A stretch of DNA of 64,000 bases from Cristatella mucedo (Eukaryota; Bryozoa; Phylactolaemata; Cristatellidae), in the NCBI GenBank assembly GCA_009760855.2, contig WPIO01000092.1, positions 124,001 through 188,000 on the forward strand, given 5' to 3'. The translations under genes and the position numbers were made by a program. Below the pieces are notes generated by a model. That model was not told the DNA's origin. It did not search any database and saw nothing but the letters and a program-made list of their open reading frames with translations. Position 1 is the stretch's first letter. Every line of letters starts with the position of its first letter. This document shows positions 22,966 to 32,436 of this stretch, one piece after another.

Positions 22966-23054
22966 ATGGCTTATAGCAACTGTCGCACGGCGCCCAGAGT
23001 ACCGTTCAACAGCTTGAGTCGAAGCCTGGAGCGAAACTGTCTGACTATTAATAA

Positions 23055-23260
23055 GAATACTTATAATAATAATAATTAATAATAATACTTATAACAATAA
23101 TAGATTTGCATAGCTTACTCAGGCAGCTGAATCTTTCTCTAGCCACTTTACAGATGCCGCATACAAAGCGTTACCAAATTTTGGTGAAACATCCGCAAGC
23201 AAGCAGCAGGCATAGTGTAAGCACGTACATGCACACGACATGGCTTCGACTTTTGTGCTG
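23055..23260 (-). mobile_element. decayed LINE-A 3' fragment
   Basis: AATAATAATTAATAATAATAC followed by GCAGCTGAATCTTTCTCTAG and CCACTTTACAGATGCCG corresponds to the reversed LINE-A end. GCACGTACATGCACACGAC resembles the reversed UTR. Confidence 0.6.
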
Positions 23261-23304
23261 TCTAGCCATAAATTAGCACATAACCGGTTCCTAGCCATTA
23301 AATT

Positions 23305-23388
23305 TAGGAACAGCGAATAGTTAACATATCGGCTAGAACAGCGAATAATTAATATATCGGCTAGAACGGCGAATGATTAATATATCGG
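23305..23388 (+). repeat. tandem repeat, 3 x 28 bp
   Basis: Three adjacent units of the form TAGAACAGCGAATAATTAAT plus ATATCGGC differ at a few positions each. No flanking element. Confidence 0.9.
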
Positions 23389-23389
23389 C

Positions 23390-23788
23390 AGTCATAACCA
23401 GGCTGGTTTAGCATTCCGCCATTTCAATGGGGGGCGGCGGATCCATGCGGAAGCATGCTGACTGGACGGCGGGCACAATCGGTGAGCATTTACGTAGCCG
23501 TAGGCGATTAGTTTCTTACTCGCTACTGTCAAACAACAAGCCAAATTTTGCTTTGAATCCCTTTCCCCTCTCTCTAGCCTTTTTCATGGAAGACTTTTCT
23601 GAGTTCCTGCTAACGATTCAGTGCTTTAAAGGCCGTGGATTGATTCTAAGTTTCTACAAAACCGACGTCCAGACTTCTTTCCTCCTTGTTGTCCAAGATT
23701 CTCGAAAATAGTGTCGCCAAGACGCTTGCGAAGCACGGAAGAGTGAATCGGTAGACAATTTTCAGCTGAGCTTCAAGCGACATCATTA
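23390..23788. other. unannotated stretch, partly LINE-like
   Basis: The frame at 23427-23711 ends with residues LSFYKTDVQTSFLLVVQDSRK without a recognised domain. The 3' part may be a badly decayed upstream part of the LINE-A copy that follows. Confidence 0.3.
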
Positions 23789-23789
23789 T

Positions 23790-24693
23790 CAAAATTGGCT
23801 CTGCCAGCATATCTCCAGTTGCATCAGCTCGAAATCTAGGTGTCATATTCCAAAGTGACCTCTCGTTAGACGACCACATCAGCTCCACAGTCAAATCCGC
23901 CTATTGTCAGCTTCATAACATTGCTAAAATTAGGGCTTGTTTAGATAAGGATACCACGTCCAAGTTGGTCCATGCATTCGTGACATCTCGTCTCGACTTC
24001 TGCAACTCACTGCTTACTGGCCTACCAGCATGTGCGATCAGGCGATTGCAGCTGGTGCAAAACGCTGCAGCTAGGCTTGTCTGTCGTGAGCGTCGCAGTT
24101 GCCACATTACTCCACTTCTCGCCGACCTGCACTGGTTACCAGTCAAGCAACGGATTGACTTCAAGGTTTTGTCGCTCACTTTTAGGTCTCTTCATTCTAT
24201 GGCTCCAGCCTATCTTTCAGATATACTACCCCATCAGGCAAAGCATCGTACCACTCGCTTTTCGGAATCCAACAGTCTAGAAATACCTCGTACAAACCTT
24301 AAATCCTTTGGAGACCGTGCATTTAGCTCGTATGCTCCCACAGCCTGGAACTCCCTCCCGACCTGCATCAGAACATCCCCTGACCTGACCACATTTAAAA
24401 AAAACTTAAAAACATACCTATTTAGGACAGCATTTAGTGGGTCCTTGTGATTCGTCCTCGATGGGCTTATGCGTGCTGACACTGTTCATGCTGCCACTAA
24501 CCACATTTGCATGCTGACCCAGTGCATGTAACCCCTAACCATGTTATTCATTTTGTTTGTTTTTCAAGCATGATTTTACTTACTATTCTATTGCGTATCA
24601 CTTTGCAGCAAATGTAAAGCGCCTAGAAAGAGATTAAGTTCTCTGAGGGCGCTTTATCAAGTGCAATATTATTATTATTATTATTATTATTAC
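23790..24693 (+). mobile_element. LINE-A copy, young; ORF2 C-terminus plus complete 3' end
   Basis: The frame 23965-24450 is open for 161 codons: VHAFVTSRLDFCNSLL, RLVCRERRSCHITPLLADLH, PVKQRIDFKVLSLTFRSL, AWNSLPTCIRTSPDLTTF and KTYLFRTAFSGSL before the stop. A 240-base UTR follows, ending with AGCGCCTAGAAAGAGATTAA, GTTCTCTGAGGGCGCTTTAT, CAAGTGCAAT and eight ATT units. The copy is truncated before the polymerase core. It is almost identical to the copy at 51.84-52.50 kb. Upstream, the frame with ESARNLGVIFQ-type residues is broken. Confidence 0.92.
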
Positions 24694-24744
24694 TCTGAAA
24701 CGGTTTCCGCCGTGCGACCAGTGACATTATGAACAGAAACTACG

Positions 24745-25790
24745 AGGGCACTGAGTCACTGCTTTGGTCCTGGTCGATCAATCAGCTGCGTTTGAAACTA
24801 CTCATCGATGCATCTACTTGAACGATTGGGATCAGCGATTGGTATAGGCATACAAGATGATTCTAGCGTGTTTCAAATATTACTTCTCCGATCGTGTTCA
24901 GTTCATGTCGTGTGGTTAATTTACATCCAGCACGCTAGTCACCTATGGTGTTCCACAAGGTTTCTTTCTCGGTCGTCTGCTGTGTTCTCTATTTATTCTG
25001 AGCCTCTGGGTAAATGTATTCGGACTCGTGTGATCGATTATCACTTCTGTGCTGATGATATCCATCTGTACTTAACATGTAAACCGTAGTAATCAGATAC
25101 ATAGATTGAATACAAATTTACTGATAAACTGTCTTAAAGACATTCAATCTTTGGATATCTGCAAGTTTTCTCAAGCTAAATGCTGATTAAACCGAGCTCC
25201 TAATCGTAGGACTAACTGGGCGTGTGGCTGGATTAGGAGACTTCTTTCTTCTAATAGATGACGCTGTAGTGCGTCTGCTAACCATATGCATAAAATATAG
25301 GTATGCTCTATGATAACTGCTTGGAGTTTAAAAGCTTCATCAAAGATAGAACGTCTACTGCTAGCCATCATGTTCAATTTCTATATAAGATTAGGAACTA
25401 TCTGCCACGGTGGCTAGCTAAAGATTAGCTAGCCCCTTGGTTCTGTCTAGGTTGGATAACTGTAAATGAGCTTTGGATCGGCTACCAAAAAATGCCATCA
25501 AGCCTCAGCAGCTGTAGATTAATATGGCTGCAACGTTGGTCCAAAAATCTAAGAGATTCAGCCTTTGCTTAAGGAGATGTTGATCGATGGACAGAATACA
25601 AAATTTTAAGTCTGACCCACAACGGCCGCCTCGGTTCGCTCCTTCGTGCCTAGCTGAACTCCTGCACCAGTTTCATCCTCCTCGTGCACTCAGGTCTTCT
25701 ATGGGCAATAAATTCCCGGTTCCACCTACTCTTACGCTTAATGACTGCTGGCGACATAGGCATTTGCCCTGTATATCGTAGCTAGACTGC
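24745..25790 (+). mobile_element. LINE-B copy, decayed, with reverse-transcriptase remnants
   Basis: Residues equivalent to the RT motifs are readable: VLVDQSAAF (24754 onward), a GVPQG-like turn at about 24948-24962, and ADDIHLYL at about 25053. Further on come the ACLAELLHQFHPPRALRS-type block (about 25645-25700) and CLRLNDCWRHR-type residues. Frameshifts, stops and a possible internal deletion occur throughout, so it cannot encode an enzyme. The RT motif order (D-SAAF, GVPQ, ADD) is that of non-LTR retrotransposons. Confidence 0.7.
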
Positions 25791-26115
25791 GAAACGTCTT
25801 CGCTCCGACCCGTACGTAATCGTTGTCCCCGTTTTTAGGGGCCAGTGCCTACAGACGTTAGTCGGTGGACAGAGATTATAAACAATGGTGAAGCTTTGTT
25901 GTAAGTACGAGCAGCGCCTACACTGTTTTCCGTGGAGTAGTAGCGCACAGCCGGATACATTCGCAAGCAGCGGCGAGGATTGGTCGGTTGCCGCCGGCAT
26001 TGTGCCGGAACCCATATTGCTGTGGCGTCTGAGACCGTTCGGTGTTGCCATACGACTCTTGCACGGGCATGCATCTATTTCTACTTCAAGTACACCCCAT
26101 AAGTGAAACGGCTGA
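25790..26115. other. unannotated stretch
   Basis: Short frames on both strands without a domain; nothing recognised. Confidence 0.3.
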
Positions 26116-26117
26116 CA

Positions 26118-26208
26118 AATGCATTTCATCCTAATTTTAGATGCAAATGTAATGGCCTAGAAAGACATAAATTTCTCTGAGGGTGCTAGACAACTGTATT
26201 GTTATTAC
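26118..26208 (+). mobile_element. LINE-A 3'-terminal fragment
   Basis: GATGCAAATGTAATGGCCTAG, AAAGACATAAATTTCTCTGA and GGGTGCTAGACAACTGTATT match the LINE-A end. It is under 100 bases long. Confidence 0.65.
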
Positions 26209-26240
26209 AAATCACTACCAATAATCTAACGCGACGTCGT

Positions 26241-26390
26241 GCCATGGTGGCACACTAGGTAAGGTGGTAGCTTTTCACGACCCGAGGTCGTGCGTTCGAT
26301 TCCTGCGGTGGGCGATCCTTTATCGCCACTGCAAGCGGCGGTGACAGCCGTCAGGTCTCTTCTGTCGCTATACAAAAGAGGAATCAGCCT
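26241..26390 (+). mobile_element. SINE S1 copy, 3' truncated
   Basis: Head TGGCACACTAGGTAAGGTGG, diverged B box GTTCGATTCC, GGTGGGCGATCCTTTATCGC, ACTGCAAGCGGCGGTGACAG and a TGTCGCTATACAAAAGAGG end. It then passes directly into LINE-B sequence, so the S1 tail hairpin is missing. Confidence 0.8.
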
Positions 26391-26391
26391 T

Positions 26392-26655
26392 TTCTCTACT
26401 GCTGCCAGCTACGCCACATCTTTTCTTTTTCTAGCCGTCCTGAGTTACTATTTCCATGCTACTTCCTATTTAGACTGCCCTTATGACTCAGCTATGCTTC
26501 TTACTTTCTCTACGTTGCGTGACATGGAGTCTATTGGCTACTGAATGCCCACCGAAAACCGCTTAGGCCTTGAGCGCACTGCAGAGAGCTCTGCAGTGTA
26601 ACATCCACTTAATCCTTTTTTGCTGTGCGGAGTTATTGACGACGAAAAACTGAAT
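26392..26655 (+). mobile_element. LINE-B 3' region
   Basis: The frame TAASYATSFLFLAVLSYYFH, ATSYLDCPYDSAMLLTFS is open here as in other copies, then stops early. The end segment with GTAACATCCACTTAATCC and GGAGTTATTGACGACGAAAA is diverged. A GATA-type repeat follows at 26652-26690. Confidence 0.7.
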
Positions 26656-26690
26656 GGATAGATAGATAGAGATAGGTAGACACACATTCT
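26652..26690 (+). repeat. (GATA)n short microsatellite
   Basis: Several GATA units with one GAGATA and one GGTA interruption. Confidence 0.8.
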
Positions 26691-26779
26691 CTAATCTCTA
26701 GAACTCTACTGTCCACTTTTGCTTTGCTGCTATTAAACACTTGTTTCGGCGGCTGGTGCACTAGAGCCCAGAGCTGTAA

Positions 26780-26990
26780 ACACAATGCCCTTAACAATTC
26801 TGGTGTTTGCCGACGCGAGATAAATAGCCGCAGCCTTTCAATCGCAGCTCGAGACTCGTAGATGCGTCAGCAATTCACTCAGGTATGCCGACGGTAACGG
26901 AACGCGGCAGCAATTAGCTGCGCCCATACCTTAATACTGAAACGGCGTTCTGCTAAATCGGCTACAGTACGACTGACATTCCTAATACTT
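26780..26990 (-). repeat. repeat D copy, diverged
   Basis: Minus-strand counterparts of repeat D words are readable: GGTATGGGCGCAGC, CGTTACCGTCGGCATACCTG and GCATCTACGAGTCTCGAGC. It lies about 180 bases from a plus-strand copy, forming an inverted pair. Confidence 0.5.
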
Positions 26991-27164
26991 GCGGTCCCTG
27001 GACTGCTATGGGTGAGAGCTGATTAAGCGATAATCTATGTATAAGGTCGCATGAAAGGTCGAAGCCAAGTAATAGGCAGTCGGCTGCGCTCCAGAAGTTG
27101 ACCTTGGCATTTGAGCTGAGTTGTGCTCTAGGCCGCCTCTGAGCCCTTTGAGAGTTGCTACAGC

Positions 27165-27420
27165 AAAATTGGCTGTTGAATGCCTGTGACCGGCTGTCGA
27201 ATAGACTTCCTTTAAGTTATGGATTCGGACTTGTTATGATAAGGTGCGGGCGCTTTTCGTCACTGCCGCGTTTCACGTTCCGCTGTCGGCCTGTCTGCGT
27301 CACGCGTCGCCGCTGCACCCGCGAGTCACTAGCCGCGATTCCAACGCTCAAGCCTTCGCCGATATTTGTCGCGCGTTGGTTGAAACGAGCCCACTACAAA
27401 CGCTGTGTCTGCGGCCTCGC
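27165..27420 (+). repeat. repeat D copy
   Basis: The head TGTCGAATAGACTTCC, GGATTCGGACTTGTTATG, AAGGTGCGGGCGCTTTTCGT aligns with the minus-strand copy at 22.9 kb. Downstream come CCGCTGCACCCGCGAGTCACTAG and TTTGTCGCGCGTTGG, the latter corresponding to CGACGCGCGACAAA in the copy at 39.3 kb. Frames across it are open for about 100 codons in two registers but have no domain I recognise. Confidence 0.6.
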
Positions 27421-27457
27421 TCTGCACGGACGTCGAGGTCGCAGACACGGCGTTTGT
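27396..27457. repeat. 24-bp stem inverted repeat
   Basis: 27396-27419 pairs with 27434-27457 at all 24 positions if two G-T pairs are allowed (22 perfect pairs). The spacer is 14 bases. One further T-A pair extends the stem outward. Size and loop resemble a compact hairpin precursor, though nothing shows that it is transcribed. Confidence 0.85.
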
Positions 27458-27459
27458 AA

Positions 27460-27725
27460 GGATACAACAACGCCGTAGCCACAGTGCAGAGCAGTTTATT
27501 AGACTGCCGAGGCGGCGGGCCACAGGCGTCCAGCACCAACCGTAGCATGCGAGAAGAGTTCACAGGTCAGCTAAGCAGTACTCTAAGTAGTTCATGCATA
27601 CGCCTGAGCGTAGCTAAACAGTCTCGAGCCTTGGGTCCTCGGGCGCAGCTCAACTGCCTTTTACACGGCTTTGGCTTTTCCGCTACCTAACCAAAGATGG
27701 TAACACAATCAGTTCTGAGGCAACA
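27460..27725. other. unannotated stretch
   Basis: The 68-codon plus-strand frame 27484-27690 has no recognised domain. Confidence 0.3.
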
Positions 27726-27726
27726 A

Positions 27727-27831
27727 GAGCTCACTGCCTGTGGACTCGCTTCGCTGAGTTGTAGTAGAAGCAGGCACATCGTGGTCACGGAAGACAACGC
27801 TTCGCCATCTTGCCGCGTGACGGACGGATTC
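27727..27831 (+). repeat. element E copy
   Basis: The block GAGCTCACTGCCTGTGGACTCG, GTAGTAGAAGCAG and CCATCTTGCCGCGTGACGGACGGA is shared with 31941-32040, where it interrupts a SINE S1. It abuts the start of a LINE-A copy. Unclassified. Confidence 0.65.
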
Positions 27832-28735
27832 GAAAATTGGAAAGGCTAACACTCAAAATCGGTTCTGCTAGCATATCTCCGGCTCAAACTGCAAGAAATC
27901 TAGGTGTCGAGTTCCAAAGCGACCTTTTGTAAGACAACCGCATCAGCTCCGCAATCAAGTCTGCCTGCTTTCAGCTATGCTACATTGCTAAAAGTCGGGC
28001 TTGTTCAGATAGGGATACCACATCTGAGTTGATCCATGCATTTGTGACATTCCATCTTGACTTCTGTAACTCACTGCTTGCCGTTCTACCGACCTGTGCA
28101 ATCAGGTGCTCAAAGCTGGTGCAAAGCTCTGCAGCTAGGCGTGTCTGTCATGAGCGTCGCAGTTGCCACATCACACCACTTCTTGCCGACCTGCACTGGT
28201 TCCGAGTCAAGCAACGCATCGACTTCAAGGTTGTGTCGCTCGCTTTCAGGTCCCTTCATTCTTTAGCTCCAGCCTACCTATCAGATCTACTGCCCTACCG
28301 GCTAAGCATCATAATACCACTCGCTTTCGAAATCTAACTCTTTACCAACACCTCGTACAAACCTCAAATCCTTTGGAGACCGTGTCTTTAGTTCGTTTGG
28401 TCCCAAAGCCTGGAACTCACTCCCGACTAGCGTCACAATATCCCCCGACTTGTCAACATTTAAAAGAAACTAAAAACACATCTATTTATGACAGCATTCA
28501 GTTGGTCCTTGTGATACGTCCTTTATGTGCTTACGCATGCCGACACTGTGCATGCTGCCACTAACCATACTTGCATGCTGACCGTGTGCATGTAACTCCT
28601 AACCACGTTATTCTTGTTGTTTATTGAGCATGCTACTACTAGCCATTCAATCATGCTTCCTTTGCAGCAAATGTAAAGTGCCTAGAAAGAGATTGAGTTC
28701 TCTGAGGGCGCTTTATCAAGTGTTATTATTGTTAT
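27832..28735 (+). mobile_element. LINE-A copy, ORF2 C-terminus plus 3' end
   Basis: Begins in the segment AAATTGGAAAGGCTAACACTC (matched at 43259) and runs through IHAFVTFHLDFCNSLLAVLP, HITPLLADLH, KQRIDFKVVSLAFRSLHS and AYLSDLLPYR. Frameshifts occur near 28310 and 28440. The 3' UTR and the hairpin AGAGATTGAGTTCTCTGAGG precede a GTGTTATTATTGTTAT tail. Older than the 24-kb copy. Confidence 0.85.
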
Positions 28736-30015
28736 AATCATTTAATCGTTAGAGGCAGAAAAAAATGGCCGACGTAGCTTGCCGACATTTCTCTGCGGCG
28801 TCCCGCTTTGCTGACTGCTGGTAGGAAGACTCTCGAGGTTATCGATCGAAACGAGCGTAAAAAAATAGAGAATACATGCTCTCAACGTTGGCTCTGCGAG
28901 CTCGTTGGCGAAAGACTTCGGAGCTCGGACTCCTGCCGTAGCCCCGTAGTGGGCAGCGGTAGTTTGTCGCATCTGCTGCAGCCGCCGCTCTTAACTGCGC
29001 TCCTAATTCGCCTGCCTAATGTGCCGTCGCGATGCTGTCAGACAGCCGGAACCGCGCGGATTTGACACCGACTCAAGACTACGCGAGATTAGAGAGTGCA
29101 CTACGAAAACGCGAAACGGGCACACGGCGGCCGCAACGCCTGGCCCTCCGTACCGACGGTCGCTATCGGCGCCAGCGCCATGCTTGCCGTCCACGTGGCC
29201 GCCGTCGAGCTGTGCGCCTCTTTATTAATGGCACCTTTTCACTGCCGGGAGCAGTCAGCCATCCGCATGCAGAAAGCCCGTCGGGGCATTCTAGAGCAAA
29301 AAAAAAGCAGCGCCGCCGGCTTCACGCTTCGCCCGGTCGCATTCGCCGCGCCGAAAGGCGCACGCTCCCGAGTACAAGCGATGGCCACGCGAGCGGAATG
29401 ATGGCGGCGCCGAGGGAGGGCCGACGCCACTCAGCCCATCTCTACGCATCGGCGGCGGCGGTGCGCCCAGCGCGGGATCGCCGGAAACAGCTCTCTCTCT
29501 CAGCCGACCGATCGACTGTGAGGGTGGCCATCATCGTCGTCGTCGCCGGTACGTGTGGGGCTTCGTTCTCCCAGCCGCGCCCAATGCTGGCGCGCGCAGG
29601 CGGTGGCGCGTGCGAGAGCGGCAGAGGGATGCGCTTCGGCTGCAAGCAGCCTCGCCGCCGCCGCCGCCGCCGCCGCCCAGCCTTGCCCTCGCCGCGCGAG
29701 CTTTGCGCCTCGCCCGTAGAGCGGCCTGTTCACAACGTGCTCGCCGCGGCTTTCGGCGACGTTCCGCAGCGCAATGCCAATTAGCGCCGCGCCGGCTTTG
29801 TTAGTCGAGCGCGCCGTTTACTCGCACGCACGCACACACGCACGCAAGCGGTCGTCGAGCATTGTGCGCTGGCCTAGGACGACGTCTTGTTTGCCCATTC
29901 GCGCGGCACAGGTGGAGCGGCTTGGTTCAGGACCGCAGGGAAATATTTGCCAGCGCTTTCAAATCGTCTATCTCTGCGCCGGGGTCCAATGAGGAGCTCG
30001 GAGCGACCCCGGGCC

Positions 30016-30017
<2 letters not shown>

Positions 30018-30048
<31 letters not shown>

Positions 30049-30050
30049 GG
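30018..30050 (+). repeat. (GCC)n microsatellite
   Basis: About ten GCC units followed by GCGGCGGC. Confidence 0.95.
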
Positions 30051-30146
30051 CGGCAGCAGTCGTCGGCCACATTGCCGGCCGCGAAACGCCGAGTCCGGGC
30101 CACGGCCGCAGCAGCTCCGGCTCCTCCTCCGACGGCGAGCGGCTCG

Positions 30147-30407
30147 ATGGAGGCGAGCACGACGGCCAAGTCGGCGGCCAGCGGCTGGGGCGCCATCGCG
30201 GCCATCTCCTTGCTCCGGCGAGCAGCGAAGGCGGCTCGCACGCGGGCTGCGGCATCCGTCGCGGTCAGGCAGGCGGCGGCGGCGAGAGCGGCGGTCGCAG
30301 CAGCGGACGCCGACGCTCCGGACGGCGGCGCCGACACGCCGACGGACAGCGAGGCCGGCGAAGGAGGAGGGCAGTCGACGTGGGCGAGGCGCCCGAGGAA
30401 GGCAAAG
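30147..30407 (+). CDS. candidate first coding exon, 87 codons (speculative)
   Basis: An ATG at 30147 opens 87 codons that end exactly on a codon boundary at AAG followed by GTAGGAGG, a fair splice donor. The predicted residues start MEASTTAKSAASGWGAIAAI, then SLLRRAAKAARTRAA and an acidic GGADTPTDSEAGEGGG stretch, ending RRPRKAK. An alanine/arginine amphipathic helix is possible. I do not recognise a domain. The frame is open upstream too (from 29862), as is the opposite strand, which is common in CpG-rich DNA, so the coding claim is weak. The phase-0 end would fit the AG just before 44256. The ATG context has T at -3, which is not optimal. Confidence 0.25.
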
Positions 30408-31036
30408 GTAGGAGGAGGCGCCGAGAGGCACCCGAGGCACTCGCTCGCTCGCATTTCTTCTTGCCGGTTCGCGGCGGCGCGCGCTATTCGCGGCCCGCCG
30501 CCGCCCCGCCTCTAGCCGACGCGCGAGCTGCGCCGCCGCTGCCAAGAGCGGCCGCATTATCCCCCCTCATTTCGCTCCGGCGCATCCCTTGTCCGACCGA
30601 CCGCTCGTCCGCCGCCTCCACCTCCACCTCCGCCGCGGTGCGGCCGCCGACGGCAGGGCGTTGCCTCGAGGTGGCAATGCCTCGCGCCCGCCGGCCGCAG
30701 GTGCGTCGCCCGAGCGCGCGAGGACAATTCCTCTGTTCGCGCGCGAACGGTGTGCGGCGGCGCGCCCGTGTGCGCGAGGGGCGCATCGCCGCGTAGCCTG
30801 ACGAGCCGCTGCCGCCGATTCGGTTACCGCGGAATAGCGTCGTCGATAGCCGCCCCGCCCCGACCGAAGCGCACCGCTGCCGCCGACTCGGTCGGCAGAG
30901 CGCGAGAGTCCCCACCCGCCGCCGCCGCCGCCGAGACTCTCCCACACTGCGGCCGTGCGTGTCCCCGAGCGCGTGTCCCGCCATAATTGCAGCGGGTGAT
31001 GAACGGCGAAGGCGAAATCTGTCTCAACTTGACGCG

Positions 31037-31231
<195 letters not shown>

Positions 31232-31269
31232 ATCTTCACGCTCTCTCTTCTCTCTCCCTCCTGCTCTCT

Positions 31270-31802
31270 GGCTATGCGGCTCTCCGACGTCGCAGTGGCT
31301 GTCATAGCCGTGGCGCCGCTCGTGGCTGTCATGGCCGACTCGACGCTCGCAGCTTCGCAGCGGAAATGCTTCCCGCCATCGCCGGGTGACGCCCCTCCGG
31401 TCTGGTCACGCAGCTTGGAGCAGCGGGCTACCTGCCGTAGCGGACGAGGGCGAACTCAAAAGCTTCGCAAGCTTTGCGGTCGGCGTTGGTGCTGCTCCTG
31501 GCCCTTGCTCCGTGTCCCTCTCGCCTCCTCCTCCTCCTCCTCCTTCTTCTCGAGCGTTGGACCTCGAAAATGCTCGTACGATAGGTGGCGCTTCTTCCGT
31601 CAGTCCCCCCGTCCGGCGAGGAATCTTCTCGTTCCCTATCACATGCTTCTTCCGGGGCCCGGGGCCGTATGCTTTTTTGCTGCCGACGTGCAGTAGGTGG
31701 AGGCACGGCCGTGGAGGACTTGTGATGGAGCAGAGCGCTTCATTGACACCAGCGGAGACTGCCGAGCAGAAGCGTCAGCACGCCATTTGCTAGATTGAGG
31801 GC
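31270..31802. other. CG-rich stretch, no supported gene
   Basis: Overlapping frames on both strands (for example 30959-31696) include low-complexity serine runs from CTC repeats. The plus frame runs out of the CT tract and is not convincing. Confidence 0.35.
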
Positions 31803-31911
31803 TGCGATTGCCCATGAGATAAGGTGCTCGCTCTTTACGACTGAGGTCGTGCGTTCGAATCCTGCAGCGGGCGATCCTCGATTGCCGCAAGCTGCGAGTG
31901 GTGGCGATAGC

Positions 31912-31943
31912 CTCATGTGGCGGCTCTTCTGCCGCCACATGAG
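31912..31943. repeat. perfect 13-bp inverted repeat in SINE S1
   Basis: CTCATGTGGCGGC and GCCGCCACATGAG flank a TCTTCT loop. The loop and inner stem are the S1 segment GGCTCTTCTGCCGC. Confidence 0.95.
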
Positions 31944-32040
31944 CTCACTGCCTGCCGACTCGCTTCGCCGAGTCATAGTAGAAGCAGTCATAGTACGGCG
32001 AGACACGGGAGACCATCTTGCCGCGTGACGGACGGACGGA
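31941..32040 (+). repeat. element E copy inside SINE S1
   Basis: Shares GAGCTCACTGCCTG, ACTCGCTTCGC, GTAGAAGCAG and CCATCTTGCCGCGTGACGGACGGA with 27727-27831. It carries the short palindrome GACTCGCTTCGCCGAGTC. The S1 body lies on both sides, so it looks inserted. Confidence 0.65.
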
Positions 32041-32418
32041 CTCTCTCGCTTTAATTAGTAGATACAAATGAGGCTGTTAAATCAGCCAACACACGACAGC
32101 GTAGCGATTTCGCTAGGCGTAAGAAGAGATGCGGGCTGGCTATCAGGAAACCCGATTTAAAAATAACTACTGTCCAAGCGCTGGATCTTTTTTAGGATCC
32201 TTGCATCCGCAGATGCGCGCGGCTTTGCAGGGCGCTGCGAGTCCGCGTTCATCACTTTGCGACGAGTGGCGCCGTCGCGCGGCGTAACTTGTTGGCGCCA
32301 GTAGCACGGGCATCTGGCCCGCTGGGACTCGGCGGGCGGCGAAGCGCTCTCGAGATGCTCCATTAGAGCGCCCGACGCCTTAACGCGTAAACAGGCGCGA
32401 AATTTCATTGGGACGAGC

Positions 32419-32436
32419 GGGGGGGGGGGGGGGGGG
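32419..32436 (+). repeat. poly-G run, 18 bases
   Basis: Uninterrupted G homopolymer; could fold as a quadruplex and is prone to length error in assembly. Confidence 0.95.

Larger units (their letters stand above)
28740..31035. other. CpG-dense block, left part
   Basis: Beginning at about 28.9 kb the sequence becomes very CG-rich, with GCC/CGG trinucleotide runs at 29650-29678 and 30018-30050 and many overlapping open frames on both strands (alanine-, arginine-, proline-rich). Only one piece has a plausible donor (listed separately). By analogy with animal genomes the block may be a promoter region for a gene on either strand. Confidence 0.5.
31803..32092 (+). mobile_element. SINE S1 copy interrupted by element E
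   Basis: Head TGCCCATGAGATAAGGTGCT, B box GTTCGAATCC, body GCGAGTGGTGGCGATAGCC, then a fold-back at 31912-31943 and element E (31941-32040). The S1 tail resumes at about 32060 with ATACAAATGAGGCTGTTAAA. At 290 bases this copy is far longer than the usual 170, which is explained by the insertion. Confidence 0.8.

Noticed and set aside
29032-29784. 250-codon frame in the CpG-dense block
   Set aside because: Arginine/alanine-rich with equally long frames in other registers; expected in CG-rich DNA and no domain seen.
29927-30454. 175-codon minus-strand frame opposite the candidate first exon
   Set aside because: Alanine-rich, polyglycine from the GCC run and no convincing donor or domain. I could not choose firmly between the strands, hence the low confidence on the plus-strand exon.
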